This document shows, in pieces, positions 1 to 8,315 of a stretch of 64,000 bases of DNA. Source of the stretch: Phycisphaerales bacterium (lineage in GTDB: Bacteria > Planctomycetota > Phycisphaerae > UBA1845); NCBI GenBank assembly GCA_020639115.1, contig JACKHG010000019.1, forward strand, positions 7,153 to 71,152, written 5' to 3'. Each line of letters begins with the position of its first letter. Within the stretch, counting starts at the first letter, position 1. The notes beneath the pieces were generated by a model that saw only the letters and a program-made list of their open reading frames with translations, had not been told where the DNA came from and made no database searches. The position numbers and the translations under genes were made by a program.

Positions 1-794
1 CTTCGGCCTGATTCGTCAAGGGGCCGAACATGCACGTGTCCGGCGTATTCATCACTGGCGGCCAGATCGACGACTCCCCGCTTCGAGTACGAGATCTGCT
101 TCTGCGCTTACGCGATGGCGCCCTCCCGGCCCCGCCTCATCACCTCACGCCAGGCGAGCTTCAGACCAATACGCGGCTCGAGCTCCAGCCGTCCAACCCC
201 CTCGTTCCATCCGCTGGTCGCGGGCCCGAAGTCGCAACGCGCTTTCGACGTCGTCAGCCTGATTCCGCCCCCTGCGCACCGGCAGCATCATCACCTGCAT
301 CGATCGCTACAACAGCGACAACTCCTTCTGCTGGCGGCACCGGGCGTTAACGGACCCCACGATCGCTCTACGATCCGCTCGTCGCCAACTATGAACGCAC
401 CGACTTCACCGTCGAAAGCCGCCAACGCCTACGCTGTGCTAAGCAACTGCCACAGCCGCGACAGCATCCTCAACAACGAGAGTTTTCCCGCTCCATCGCC
501 GCCACATCGTCGATCTGCGCACACCCTGCAGCGTGCCACGACGCCCACGGCGTCTACCGCGGCCAGGGCAACGCGGTCAACCACAGCAGCCTGATCAACT
601 TCGACCTCGCCGTGGTGAGCCCCGCCGATTCGCCCACCGGGCGCCGGCTCGAGTACATCGACACGGGCCGGCTGGCCGGCAACTGCACGCTGGTGTGCCA
701 TGGAGCGACGCACGTGAACTTCCCCTACGCGAACGCGGCGGGCGGCGCCAAGATCTCGACCGCGCGACGCAGTACGATGGGAGCAAACCGATGA
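1..794 (+). pseudogene. shattered multiheme cytochrome c gene (3' part)
   Basis: No single frame is open, but pieces in all three plus frames join into one recognisable cytochrome: EYEICF near 95-112, SFHPLVAGPKSQRAFDVVSL near 208-262, IITCID near 288, CHSRDSILNNESFP near 450-490, CHDAHGVYRGQGNAVNHS near 535-590, then LINFDLAVVS and a CX3CH heme motif (CTLVCH, 684-701) in the 612-794 frame. Several expected CxxCH sites are damaged. At 535 a CxxCH appears to lack two bases, and at about 300 the second Cys and His read Arg and Tyr. The last piece ends in a TGA that overlaps the ATG of the next gene (ATGA), so the two were probably co-transcribed. It is either a decayed gene or poor sequence at a contig edge. 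The 5' end lies outside the window. Confidence 0.6.
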
Positions 795-1450
795 GAAGAG
801 CAGCCGTCATCACGACCCTGCTGCTGGCCACCGCGCTGCTGACCGTCGCGGGCATCGCCAGCGCGGGCATCGAGGGTTCCAAGCACGATTTCAGCAACGA
901 CGCGTGGTCCGGAGGCGACACCTGCGGCGCCTGCCATACGCCGCACCGCGCCGCGCCGCCCAAGGTGGCTCCGCTTTGGAATCCCCAGGCCGACCTCAAG
1001 CGCACCTTCGGCACGACCGACCCGCAGCGCGAACGCACCAACGTCGGCGACCTGACCGAACACAACCGCGCCCAGGGCACCCGCCTCATGGCCGGCCAGC
1101 GCCAGGAACCCGGCGCCGCCACGCTCACCTGCCTGCGCTGCCACGACGGCGCGCTGGCCCGCGACTTCGTCCCGAGCAGCATGCCGCGCAACGTGAACAA
1201 CGTGTTCTCGCCCGGCTTCTTCGCCACCGGCCACGGCCGCTCCGACCATCCCGTCGGCGTGCCCTACCCGGCGTTCGACCGCGGCTACCGGCCCATGACC
1301 GAAGTGATCTCCGTCGGCGCCATCCAGTTGCCGAGCGGCTACGTCGAATGCACCTCGTGCCACGACCCGCACAACGAGGCGGGCGTCCCGCACATGCTCG
1401 TCATGAACAACGCCGGCAGCGCACTCTGCCTGAGCTGCCACAGGAAATAG
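791..1450 (+). CDS. secreted tetraheme cytochrome c (doubled-CxxCH type)
   Basis: The product has 219 residues: a signal peptide (about residues 1-24, ending SAG) followed by four heme motifs, CGACH, CLRCH, CTSCH and CLSCH. Key pieces are GSKHDFS at the mature start, CHTPH at heme 1, a DHPVG-like segment, CHDPH at heme 3 and a terminal CLSCH. This is the layout of small tetraheme cytochromes often found in extracellular electron-transfer clusters. The ATG at 791 has a GGAG nine bases upstream and overlaps the stop of the broken cytochrome. The NHL-repeat lipoprotein follows after 2 bp. It probably carries electrons in the periplasm or outside the cell. A polymeric (nanowire-type) cytochrome is possible but unproven. 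The family call is firm; the partner and acceptor are inference. Confidence 0.85.
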   Translation: MRRAAVITTLLLATALLTVAGIASAGIEGSKHDFSNDAWSGGDTCGACHTPHRAAPPKVAPLWNPQADLKRTFGTTDPQRERTNVGDLTEHNRAQGTRLMAGQRQEPGAATLTCLRCHDGALARDFVPSSMPRNVNNVFSPGFFATGHGRSDHPVGVPYPAFDRGYRPMTEVISVGAIQLPSGYVECTSCHDPHNEAGVPHMLVMNNAGSALCLSCHRK

Positions 1451-1452
1451 CC

Positions 1453-2544
1453 GTGCGATCAACCGCGATGCCCATGGCGCGCCTGTCGCGTCGCAGCCGC
1501 AACATCCTGACGACCGCCCTGGCGGGCGCGCTCCTCGGCATGGCCGGATGTTCCGCGAAGCGGATCACCGCCGACCCGGTCTACTTCCCGCCCGCGCCGG
1601 CGACACCGCACGTCGTCCACCTCAAGTCGTTCAACGCGCTCAACGATCTCGTCGCCGTGCATCAGGACTGGCTGGACGTGCTCCACGGTCACCTCGTCAG
1701 CCCCTTCGCCGCCAAGCCATCGGGTATCGCCTACCGCGACGGGCATCTCTACATCTGTGATCTCGAGATCAACGCGGTCCACGACTGGGACCTCGCGACG
1801 GGCACGTCGCGCCGCTGGGGCGAAACGGGCGATGTCGTGCTGCGCAAACCGGTGGACGTCGCGGTCGGCGGCGACGGCACGCTCTACGTGGCTGATACCG
1901 AACGCTCATCCGTCGTCGCCATCGGACCGGACGGAACCGCGCGCGACCTGCGCACCGACCGCAAGGCCTACCGTCCGGTCGCGGTCGCCGTCAGCGGATC
2001 GACGCTCTACGTCGCCGACGTCGCAGCGCACCAAGTCGATGCGTTCACCCTGCCGGCGGGCACGGTCGCCACGACGATCGGCGGAGTCGGCGACGCGCCC
2101 GGCAAGTTCTACTTCCCCTCCGGCGTGGCGGTCGACGCCGCCGGCCGGTTGTACGTCTCTGACATGCTCAACGCCCGCGTGCAGGTCCTCGACGCCGACG
2201 CCAAGCCGCTGCGCTCCATGGGCCAGCCGGGCGACCGCTACGGCGACATGGGCAAGCCGCGCGGCGTCGACGTCGGCCCCGACGGCGTCACCTTCATCGC
2301 CGATGGCGAATTCCAGCATGTCCATCTCTTCGACGACCAGGGCCGCCTGCTCATGCTGCTCGGCGGCCCGGAGGAGGGCGCCGGCAGCACGCCCATGCCC
2401 GTCGGCATCGCCGTCGCCCGCGCCGTTCCCGATGCGGTCGCGGCACTCGTCCCCGCGAACTTCGACGCCGATTACTATCTCTTCGTGACCAACAGCGTCG
2501 GGGCCAAACGCATCAGCCTCTACGCCGTCGGCCTCGGCCGTTGA
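1453..2544 (+). CDS. NHL-repeat beta-propeller lipoprotein
   Basis: The product has 363 residues from GTG 1453, chosen because AGGAA (1442-1446) sits six bases upstream; ATG 1468 and 1474 are alternatives. A lipobox, LGMAGC, places the lipidated Cys at residue 33. The rest is repeated NHL/YVTN blades with the recurring pattern GLYVAD or RLYVSD followed by a hydrophobic strand, for example KPVDVAVGGDGTLYVAD and FPSGVAVDAAGRLYVSD. This is a six-bladed propeller that usually acts as a protein scaffold rather than an enzyme. It lies 2 bp after a tetraheme cytochrome. Cytochrome/NHL pairs recur in extracellular electron-transfer loci, so an outer-surface assembly or anchoring role is the likely reading, though this is inferred from position only. 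Confidence 0.85.
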   Translation: MRSTAMPMARLSRRSRNILTTALAGALLGMAGCSAKRITADPVYFPPAPATPHVVHLKSFNALNDLVAVHQDWLDVLHGHLVSPFAAKPSGIAYRDGHLYICDLEINAVHDWDLATGTSRRWGETGDVVLRKPVDVAVGGDGTLYVADTERSSVVAIGPDGTARDLRTDRKAYRPVAVAVSGSTLYVADVAAHQVDAFTLPAGTVATTIGGVGDAPGKFYFPSGVAVDAAGRLYVSDMLNARVQVLDADAKPLRSMGQPGDRYGDMGKPRGVDVGPDGVTFIADGEFQHVHLFDDQGRLLMLLGGPEEGAGSTPMPVGIAVARAVPDAVAALVPANFDADYYLFVTNSVGAKRISLYAVGLGR

Positions 2545-2573
2545 TCCGCCCGATCACCCGCAACAGCGCAGCC

Positions 2574-2610
2574 CAATAAAAAAGCCAGGACGCCGAACGG
2601 CGCCCTGGCT
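2574..2610 (-). terminator. Rho-independent terminator between convergent genes
   Basis: A 12-bp stem with one mismatch (2583-2594 with 2599-2610, loop GAAC) is followed on the minus strand by a T-rich run (the complement of 2574-2583). It lies 30 bp past the stop of the c554-type cytochrome at 2640 and 38 bp past the NHL gene, so it can serve both convergent genes. Confidence 0.8.
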
Positions 2611-2639
2611 GAGTTCGTTCTACGGATAGGAGGGGTGAA

Positions 2640-3308
2640 TCAGCCCTTCTTGAGCTTGAGTTCGGTGTGCTCGTGCACGCCCTTCTCTTTCATCTTGTCG
2701 AAGTCGAACTTGTCTTCCGGATCGTACGTCGGGTGATCCTCGGTGTGGCACTTCATGCACACCTCAGCCGTCGGCTCGATCATCCCCTTCGCGTGCAGCT
2801 CCTCGAAGGTGTACTCGCGCTTGTCCTTCATGATCTCCTTCTTGAGATCGAGGTAGCCGCTGCCCGGTCCGTGGCAGCTCTCGCACCCGACCGCCGCCAG
2901 CGGCTCCAGCTTCTTCATCGCCGCCTCATCACCCTCCGGCGGGACGGTGTAGCCACCCGCCTTGCCGAAGCCGACCACGTGGCACGCCAGGCACTTCTCG
3001 TCACGCGTGTAGTCCTTCGCCGGGTCGAGATTGTGCTTGGTCTTCGCCTCGGTCGCCTCGTTCGGCTTGAGCACATCCATCGTCTTCGCGTGGGGCGTGT
3101 CCTCCCACGACTTGTACTCCTTGATGTGGCACATCTTGCACTTCTTGGAACCGACATACTCGAACTCGTCGGCGCCGATCGCCGAGGTCACCACAGCCGT
3201 GGTGACCGCGCTGGTGTCGTCCGCCACCGCCTGGTTCCCGCGATCCTGCACCAGATACGCGAAAGCGCCGGCGAGCGCAACGACCGCAACCACTCTGCTC
3301 AGCTTCAT
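2640..3308 (-). CDS. cytochrome c554-type tetraheme cytochrome
   Basis: The product has 222 residues from ATG 3308, which has a strong AAGGAGGAA Shine-Dalgarno. The signal peptide is about residues 1-31. Heme motifs are CKMCH, CLACH, CESCH and CMKCH. The first sits in the c554 signature CxxCH-x3-Y-x2-W-x2-T-x-HA (KCKMCHIKEYKSWEDTPHA), and the third is CESCHGPG, both typical of Cytochrome_C554 proteins. The protein is lysine- and acid-rich and should be soluble and periplasmic. It is monocistronic, with its own terminator downstream. A role as an electron shuttle between the neighbouring quinone-linked Hmc-like complexes and other acceptors is plausible. The hydroxylamine-linked role of the Nitrosomonas protein should not be assumed. 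Confidence 0.88.
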   Translation of the reverse strand: MKLSRVVAVVALAGAFAYLVQDRGNQAVADDTSAVTTAVVTSAIGADEFEYVGSKKCKMCHIKEYKSWEDTPHAKTMDVLKPNEATEAKTKHNLDPAKDYTRDEKCLACHVVGFGKAGGYTVPPEGDEAAMKKLEPLAAVGCESCHGPGSGYLDLKKEIMKDKREYTFEELHAKGMIEPTAEVCMKCHTEDHPTYDPEDKFDFDKMKEKGVHEHTELKLKKG

Positions 3309-3480
3309 GTGATTCCTCCTTTGGTTTGATTGCCTTCTGGCGTCCGGAAAACGCACCGCGCCCGACGGCGAGCACGCTCGAACCCTCACGGCAATGACAT
3401 TTTTGACCGCCAGCAAATCATAAAACGCGCCCCAGGGGCTGTAAAGCCACGCCGGCGCACGACACCACACCGGCGTATTA

Positions 3481-3515
3481 AAAACGCGCAAGCCAGTCGG
3501 GTGGGGCGACTGGCT
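3481..3515 (-). terminator. Rho-independent terminator after the Hmc-like cluster
   Basis: A perfect 9-bp stem (3491-3499 with 3507-3515, 7-base loop) is followed on the minus strand, after six bases, by five Ts. It lies 80 bp past the stop of the 13-heme cytochrome (3595) and closes the 10.4-3.6 kb minus-strand cluster. I see no gene elsewhere in 3309-3594, which must also hold the promoter of the c554-type gene. Confidence 0.75.
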
Positions 3516-3594
3516 CGCGAATGCCCGTCACGCCCACCCGCAACAGTTGACACTTGAAATGGCCGGTGGTTGGTCGCCGCCGACTATGGAATTC

Positions 3595-4791
3595 TCACCT
3601 TTGAGAAACCTGCGGACCGGGACGCTTGGCAGGATAGGTCACTTCCTCGTCGTGACACTCCGTGCACACCGGCGGCGCTGTGAAATCGCGGCCGCGATGA
3701 CATTCGCCGCAGTCGGTTTCGGCGTGCCGCTCGTCCAGTCCCTGGCCCGTGATGGTGTGGTCAAAATTCTCCGGCGTCCATCCCTTGTGGCAACCATTGC
3801 AGGAGCGCTCGACCTTGGCGAAGGGGACCGCCTTGTGACATTCGCGGCAGTTGTGATCGCGGTGGTAGCGGTTGAGCGGCCAGCCCGTGTCGGCGTGATC
3901 GAAGCTCTTGGGCCGCGGCTCGTTGGGTTTCCAGTGGCACCGCTGGCAGCGTTCCTTGCTGCTGCACGTTTCGTCCATGTCACAGGCGTGGCAGGCCAGG
4001 CACGGCTTGTGATGCTCCGCGACCGTTCGCTCCCGTTGGGAATGGCCGTTGCCCTCGGTGTGGCAGCGCGTGCAGTTGTCCTCGTGATGGCATTCCACGC
4101 AGGTGAGCCCGAAACGATGCACGTGCTCGCGATGCCGGAAGATCACCAGCGCACCGGCTGACTCGCGGGCCTCCGCCCGGTAGATCTCCGTGTCCGGTTC
4201 GGGTATCGGCGGGTGCATCCGGCCGAGCAGGTCATCCTTCGTGACGCCGGTGTCCGCGTCGCCGGACGCACCGGCCTTCGGCGCGTGACACTTGACGCAG
4301 TCCTTCTCGTCCGTCCACTCCCTGTGGCAGTTGAGGCACTGGCGATGATAAGCGCCCTTCAGGCCGGGCTTGGCGATGTCCGTGCCCGCGGAAGTCGCGT
4401 CGTGGCACGTCCGGCACGCCGGATGGGTCATCCCCTCGGGCGTGTAGTGGTGGCACGTGGCGCACCCGCGCGTCATCTCCGCCATGCGCGCATGGCCGCG
4501 ATGATCGAACGGCACGGGCAGGTAGAGATCGACGAGCTGATCGAGAATCACGATGTCCGGCCCGTCCTCCACCTTGTTCGGCGTGCCCACCAGGCGCGCG
4601 CAGATCAGCAGGCTGGGATTTTCCTTGGTCGGCGCCGGGCAGGTGTGGCAGCGCAGGCAGCCCTCCGCGGGCAGCTTGTCGTAGGGACTGTCCGGATTCG
4701 CCCGGGCGGCGCCGGCCAGCAACAGGCCGGTGGTGGCAACCAGTAACGTTCGCAGTTTCAAGGTGCTTCCGGAAGCGGATGCGGGTTTCAT
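3595..4791 (-). CDS. 13-heme cytochrome c, Hmc-like cassette copy 1
   Basis: The product has 398 residues from ATG 4791, which overlaps the NrfD stop (ATGA). The signal peptide is about residues 1-27 (ends ARA). I count thirteen CxxCH motifs: CLRCH, CATCH, CRTCH, CLNCH, CVKCH, CVECH, CTRCH, CLACH, CQRCH, CRECH, CNGCH, CGECH and CTECH, several followed by extra His as distal ligands. The sequence repeats class-III cytochrome c3-like modules, for example FDHRGHARM, HREHVHRFGLTC and RYHRDHNCRECH. With the upstream Tat ferredoxin and NrfD subunit it forms an Hmc/Tmc-type transmembrane redox complex in which the cytochrome exchanges electrons in the periplasm. A close paralogue lies at 7083-8315. 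Heme number differs from HmcA (16), so this is a related subtype rather than HmcA itself. Confidence 0.88.
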   Translation of the reverse strand: MKPASASGSTLKLRTLLVATTGLLLAGAARANPDSPYDKLPAEGCLRCHTCPAPTKENPSLLICARLVGTPNKVEDGPDIVILDQLVDLYLPVPFDHRGHARMAEMTRGCATCHHYTPEGMTHPACRTCHDATSAGTDIAKPGLKGAYHRQCLNCHREWTDEKDCVKCHAPKAGASGDADTGVTKDDLLGRMHPPIPEPDTEIYRAEARESAGALVIFRHREHVHRFGLTCVECHHEDNCTRCHTEGNGHSQRERTVAEHHKPCLACHACDMDETCSSKERCQRCHWKPNEPRPKSFDHADTGWPLNRYHRDHNCRECHKAVPFAKVERSCNGCHKGWTPENFDHTITGQGLDERHAETDCGECHRGRDFTAPPVCTECHDEEVTYPAKRPGPQVSQR

Positions 4792-6026
4792 GCAAAATGC
4801 CTTCGTTCTTCCGGCCCGAGTACAGGGAAGTAGGTCACAATGGCACGCCAGATGAACAGCAGGGCGGCAATGGCCCCGATGGTGACCGCCCATTCGGTGA
4901 GCGACGGATGGTACATCTTGTCGGTGTAGGGCGGGTGATAGCCGATGATGTAGACGTTGGCCCGGTTGAGCACGATGCCGAACATCACCAGGCCGCACGC
5001 GATCCCCAGCCGGCGCGGCGAACGCCGCGTCTGCGCACGGGTCAACAGCGCCAGCGGCACCACGAGTCCGGCGACGATCTCGAGCCAGAAAAACCAGGTA
5101 TCCCGCGTGCCCTCGAACAGGTACACCCACGATTCGCGAATGACCATGTCCCCCAGCTTGAATGCGGCGTAGACCGCGACCAGCACCGTGGCGTAGCGCG
5201 CCAGGCTGCCCAGCATGGCCATGTCGGGCCGCCGCTTCAGCGCCCACGAGGACACCAGCGACACGACGATCGCCGTGGGAAAACCAGCCGCGATCGCCGA
5301 CACCAGGAACATCAGCGACAGCACCGGCGTGTACCACAACGGGTGCAGCTTCGTCGGCGTCAGTACCATCACGTGCCCGAGCGACGACTGGTGCAGGCAG
5401 GAAATGCCCACGCCCAGCACGATGAAGACCGGCATGATCTTCTCCGCTATGCCGTGCACCCGCGTGCACGCGCGGGCCAGGCGCGGACGCGCCGCGTCGC
5501 CCATGAACCGCTCGCAGAACACCGGCACGAACTCGATGTAGAGCACGGTGAGGTAGCACATCACGCACATGCCCACCTCGAACAGCGCCGAGTTGCCCTG
5601 CCACATCCAGGGCAGCAGCGGATGCCAGATGTTGTAGTACTTGCCCAGGTCCGCGAAGAGCGCAATGCACGCGCAGGTGTAGCCCAGCATCGCGAAGACC
5701 AGCACCGGCCGGGCCAGCGCGTGAAAGTGCTCGCGGTGGAAAACGTGCGTGATCGCCGCCATGGTGAACCCGCCGGCCGCCAACGCAATGAACGACACGT
5801 CGGCCACGATCCAGATCCCCCACGGATACTGCTGGTCGAGGTTGGTCGTCGCCGCCAGGCCGAAGATGAACCGGTACAGGCCGAACGCCGCGCCCACACC
5901 CATCAGCGCCAGCAGCACGAGCGTGCCGCGCGTGATCAGCGGCGGACAATCGGCGCAGGCGAGGCTGCGCGGTGCAGCCGCGGACCGGCGCGCCGAGTGG
6001 GGTTGCAGTGAAGTCAGGGTCGTCAT
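4788..6026 (-). CDS. NrfD/HmcC-type quinone-interacting membrane subunit, copy 1
   Basis: The product has 412 residues with about ten transmembrane helices. ATG 6026 overlaps the stop of the ferredoxin gene (ATGA), and its own stop overlaps the cytochrome start in the same way. Typical NrfD/PsrC features are visible: RFIFGLAATTNLDQQYPWGIW near the N-terminus, the HREHFHALARP loop, EVGMCVMCYLTVLYIEF, the CLHQSSLG segment and NRANVYIIGYHPPY near the C-terminus. The last two sit close to the quinone site in this family. It should anchor the Fe-S protein and the 13-heme cytochrome and exchange electrons with the menaquinone pool. The reading frame is clean, in contrast to the adjacent Fe-S gene. 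The family call is firm; the direction of electron flow is unknown. Confidence 0.9.
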   Translation of the reverse strand: MTTLTSLQPHSARRSAAAPRSLACADCPPLITRGTLVLLALMGVGAAFGLYRFIFGLAATTNLDQQYPWGIWIVADVSFIALAAGGFTMAAITHVFHREHFHALARPVLVFAMLGYTCACIALFADLGKYYNIWHPLLPWMWQGNSALFEVGMCVMCYLTVLYIEFVPVFCERFMGDAARPRLARACTRVHGIAEKIMPVFIVLGVGISCLHQSSLGHVMVLTPTKLHPLWYTPVLSLMFLVSAIAAGFPTAIVVSLVSSWALKRRPDMAMLGSLARYATVLVAVYAAFKLGDMVIRESWVYLFEGTRDTWFFWLEIVAGLVVPLALLTRAQTRRSPRRLGIACGLVMFGIVLNRANVYIIGYHPPYTDKMYHPSLTEWAVTIGAIAALLFIWRAIVTYFPVLGPEERRHFA

Positions 6027-6963
6027 CGCTGTTCCGCCGCGTCCGCGGCGCCCTCCGCCTCGCCCTCGGGACGGGTCATCACCATGGCCAGCGCCAGGAT
6101 GCCGCACCACGCCACGGGCGGTACAAAATGCTTGAAAACACCGTGCTGGATCGTCTCGGTCAGCGCGGGCGCCGCCCGGTCCGGAACGTTCAGGAAGCCG
6201 AGCTTCTCGAACGGGATGTGCGACAAGTAGAGCCACGCCGTCCCGCCCGCCTCGTGCTCGCCGTAGACGTGCGGCAGGTAGTGGTCGGGATGCTCGGCGA
6301 TCAGCCCGTGCGCCTTGACCAGCAGATCCTTCCGCCGGCCCCAGGTGAGGCACTCCTTGGGGCAGGCTTTCACGCAGGCCGGCGGCCCGTCGCGATTGGG
6401 ATTGCCTTCATCCCGGCAGAGCGTGCACTTGCGCACCTGGGGGGTGAACGCGTTGCTGTACTCGTACGCCGGAATCTGGAAGGGGCACGCCACCATGCAG
6501 TAGCGGCACCCCATGCACTTCTGGGCGTCGTACAGGACGGCGCCGCTGGCGTCGCGCTGCAGCGCGCCCACGATGCATCCGGACACGCAGCCCGGCCGCA
6601 GGCAGTGCAGGCAGTTGGCCTTCACGTAGGTGTTGGGGTCCTCCGGCTCGCCTTCGCCCGGCTCGCCGTGCCCGTTGTGAAAGGCGTTGACCACCGTGTA
6701 GCTTCCGGACCCGGCGGCGATGCTGCGCGAACACCGTCCGGTCCTCCAGGCGCCTCCGCGCTGAGCGGATCGAATCCCGCCGTCTGCCGGCAAACCGCCT
6801 CGCAACGCCGGCAGCCGTTGCAGTTGGTCAGGTCGACGAGAACCCCCATGCCCTCGTCGGCTGATTCGTCATGTCCGCTGGATGCCTCTGCCCTCTCCGC
6901 TCCGATGCCCGCGAGCCCGATCGCGCCGATCTGCTGAATGAACCGACGCCGGTTGAGACTCAT
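6023..6963 (-). pseudogene. Tat-exported 4x[4Fe-4S] ferredoxin subunit, copy 1 (frame-broken)
   Basis: ATG 6963 begins a Tat signal (RRRFIQQIGAIGLAG), followed by the first cluster motif CNGCRRCEAVC in one frame (6963-~6750). The remainder lies in another frame from ~6710 to the stop at 6023: CLHCLRPGC, CMGCRYCMVACPF, CTLC and CVKACP, then a C-terminal hydrophobic helix. A short piece in the third frame (LEDRTVFAQ) bridges 6750-6715, so at least two indels are needed. The gene length, 941 bp, is not a multiple of three. The intact protein would be an HmcB/DmsB-like periplasmic electron-wire subunit docking on NrfD. Its stop overlaps the NrfD start. Sequence error or recent inactivation are both possible. 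The paralogous gene at 9.5-10.4 kb is broken too. Confidence 0.8.
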
Positions 6964-7082
6964 GATGTATTCCCCTATGAAGTAGCTTCGCGCTGTGGTC
7001 TCCTGGCTGGGCGGACCGATCCCGCGCGGGTGGATCTCGACCGGCGCGTCGCCGCGCCGGTCTCCGCCCGGGTCGTATGGGT

Positions 7083-8315
7083 CTAGCGCCGGACGACGGG
7101 TCCGGGACGCTTCTTCGGGAAGATTACCGCGTCGTCACCCTCGCTCTCGTGGCACTCGTTGCACGTCGGGGGCGCCGTGTACGCGCGGTCGGCGTGACAG
7201 TCGGTGCAGTCCAGATCGCCGTGCCGCTCGTCGAGAATCTGTCCGGTGATCTCGTGCTTGAAGTTCGCCTGCGTCCAACTGTCGTGACACGAACCGCACT
7301 CCGGATTCAGCTTCGCAAAGGGCACCGTAACGTGGCATTCGCGGCACGTGTTGGACCGGTGGTATTTCATCAGCGGCAGGTCGGTGATGGTGTGCTCGAA
7401 CGGGCGCGGCGGGCCGCTCCGCCGATCGTAATGGCAGACCTCGCACTTGGCGCCGTCCTTGCCGGGGTTGACGTTCTCGTGGCACTGCATGCACGGGCGA
7501 TGGTGGTCCGCCAGCGTGCGCTCGCGCGGCTGGCGGGAGGCCGCATCCTGGTGACAACGCGCACAGTTGTCCTCGCGATGACACTCCGCGCACGTCAGCC
7601 CGTAGCGCTTGATGTGCTCCTGGTGCCGGAACAGCACCTCGGTCGGCGGCTTGCCCTCGACCCGCGTCTTGTAGATCTTCGTGTCCGGCTCCGGTATCGG
7701 CGGGTGCATGCGCCCGATCAGATCGTCCTTCGACGGCACGATGCTCAACTCCGCCTCCCGCGCCACCCCCGTCTTCGGATGGTGGCACGCCCCGCACTCC
7801 GTGTTGCCGCTCCACTCGCGGTGGCACGACATGCACTGCCGGTGATACGCGCCCTTCAGACTCGGCTTGCGCATGTCCTCGCGCACCGGATTCAGCTCGT
7901 GGCAGGTCCGGCACGCCGGATGGGCCAACCCCTCGGGCGTGTAGTGATGGCACACCTGGCAGCCACGCGTCATGTTGGCCATGTTCGCGTGACCCTTGTG
8001 GTCGAACGGCACCGGCAGGTAGCGATCCTCGAGTTCGTCGAGGATCACGATCGTCGGGCCGTGCTTGTGCTTGAACTCCTCGCTGATGCTCACCGCGCTC
8101 GGCCGCGTGCACGCCTGCAGACAGGGATTCTCCACCGTCGGCGCATCGCACGTATGGCGTCTTGCAGTCGGCGGGCTCTTCCATCGCCTTCTTGGCGCGT
8201 TGGGCGTCTGGGCCGTGACCTGCACACACCAGGCCAGCGCCAACGCCGTGCCCACGACGACGCCCGGCGTGATTCGACGCGAATAACGGCACAACTGCTT
8301 GCTGCGGAGGTTCAT
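7083..8315 (-). CDS. 12-heme (originally 13-heme) cytochrome c, cassette copy 2
   Basis: The product has 410 residues from ATG 8315, which overlaps the NrfD stop (ATGA). It is clearly paralogous to the protein at 3595-4791: shared segments include PVPFDHKGHA, HHYTPEG, KGAYHRQC, GRMHPPIPEPDT and a basic KRPGP tail. Twelve CxxCH motifs remain, from CQVCH to CNECH. The first heme site is lost. Between about 8150 and 8240 the open frame reads WKSPPTARRHTCDAPT, but the +1 frame there reads KKAMEEPADCKT, matching the paralogue's first heme region. Restoring one base near 8240 and two near 8158 recreates CKTCH without changing the rest. The ORF therefore looks intact but has a compensated frameshift. 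It is followed by 119 bp and then the Fe-S gene of copy 1. Confidence 0.85.
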   Translation of the reverse strand: MNLRSKQLCRYSRRITPGVVVGTALALAWCVQVTAQTPNAPRRRWKSPPTARRHTCDAPTVENPCLQACTRPSAVSISEEFKHKHGPTIVILDELEDRYLPVPFDHKGHANMANMTRGCQVCHHYTPEGLAHPACRTCHELNPVREDMRKPSLKGAYHRQCMSCHREWSGNTECGACHHPKTGVAREAELSIVPSKDDLIGRMHPPIPEPDTKIYKTRVEGKPPTEVLFRHQEHIKRYGLTCAECHREDNCARCHQDAASRQPRERTLADHHRPCMQCHENVNPGKDGAKCEVCHYDRRSGPPRPFEHTITDLPLMKYHRSNTCRECHVTVPFAKLNPECGSCHDSWTQANFKHEITGQILDERHGDLDCTDCHADRAYTAPPTCNECHESEGDDAVIFPKKRPGPVVRR

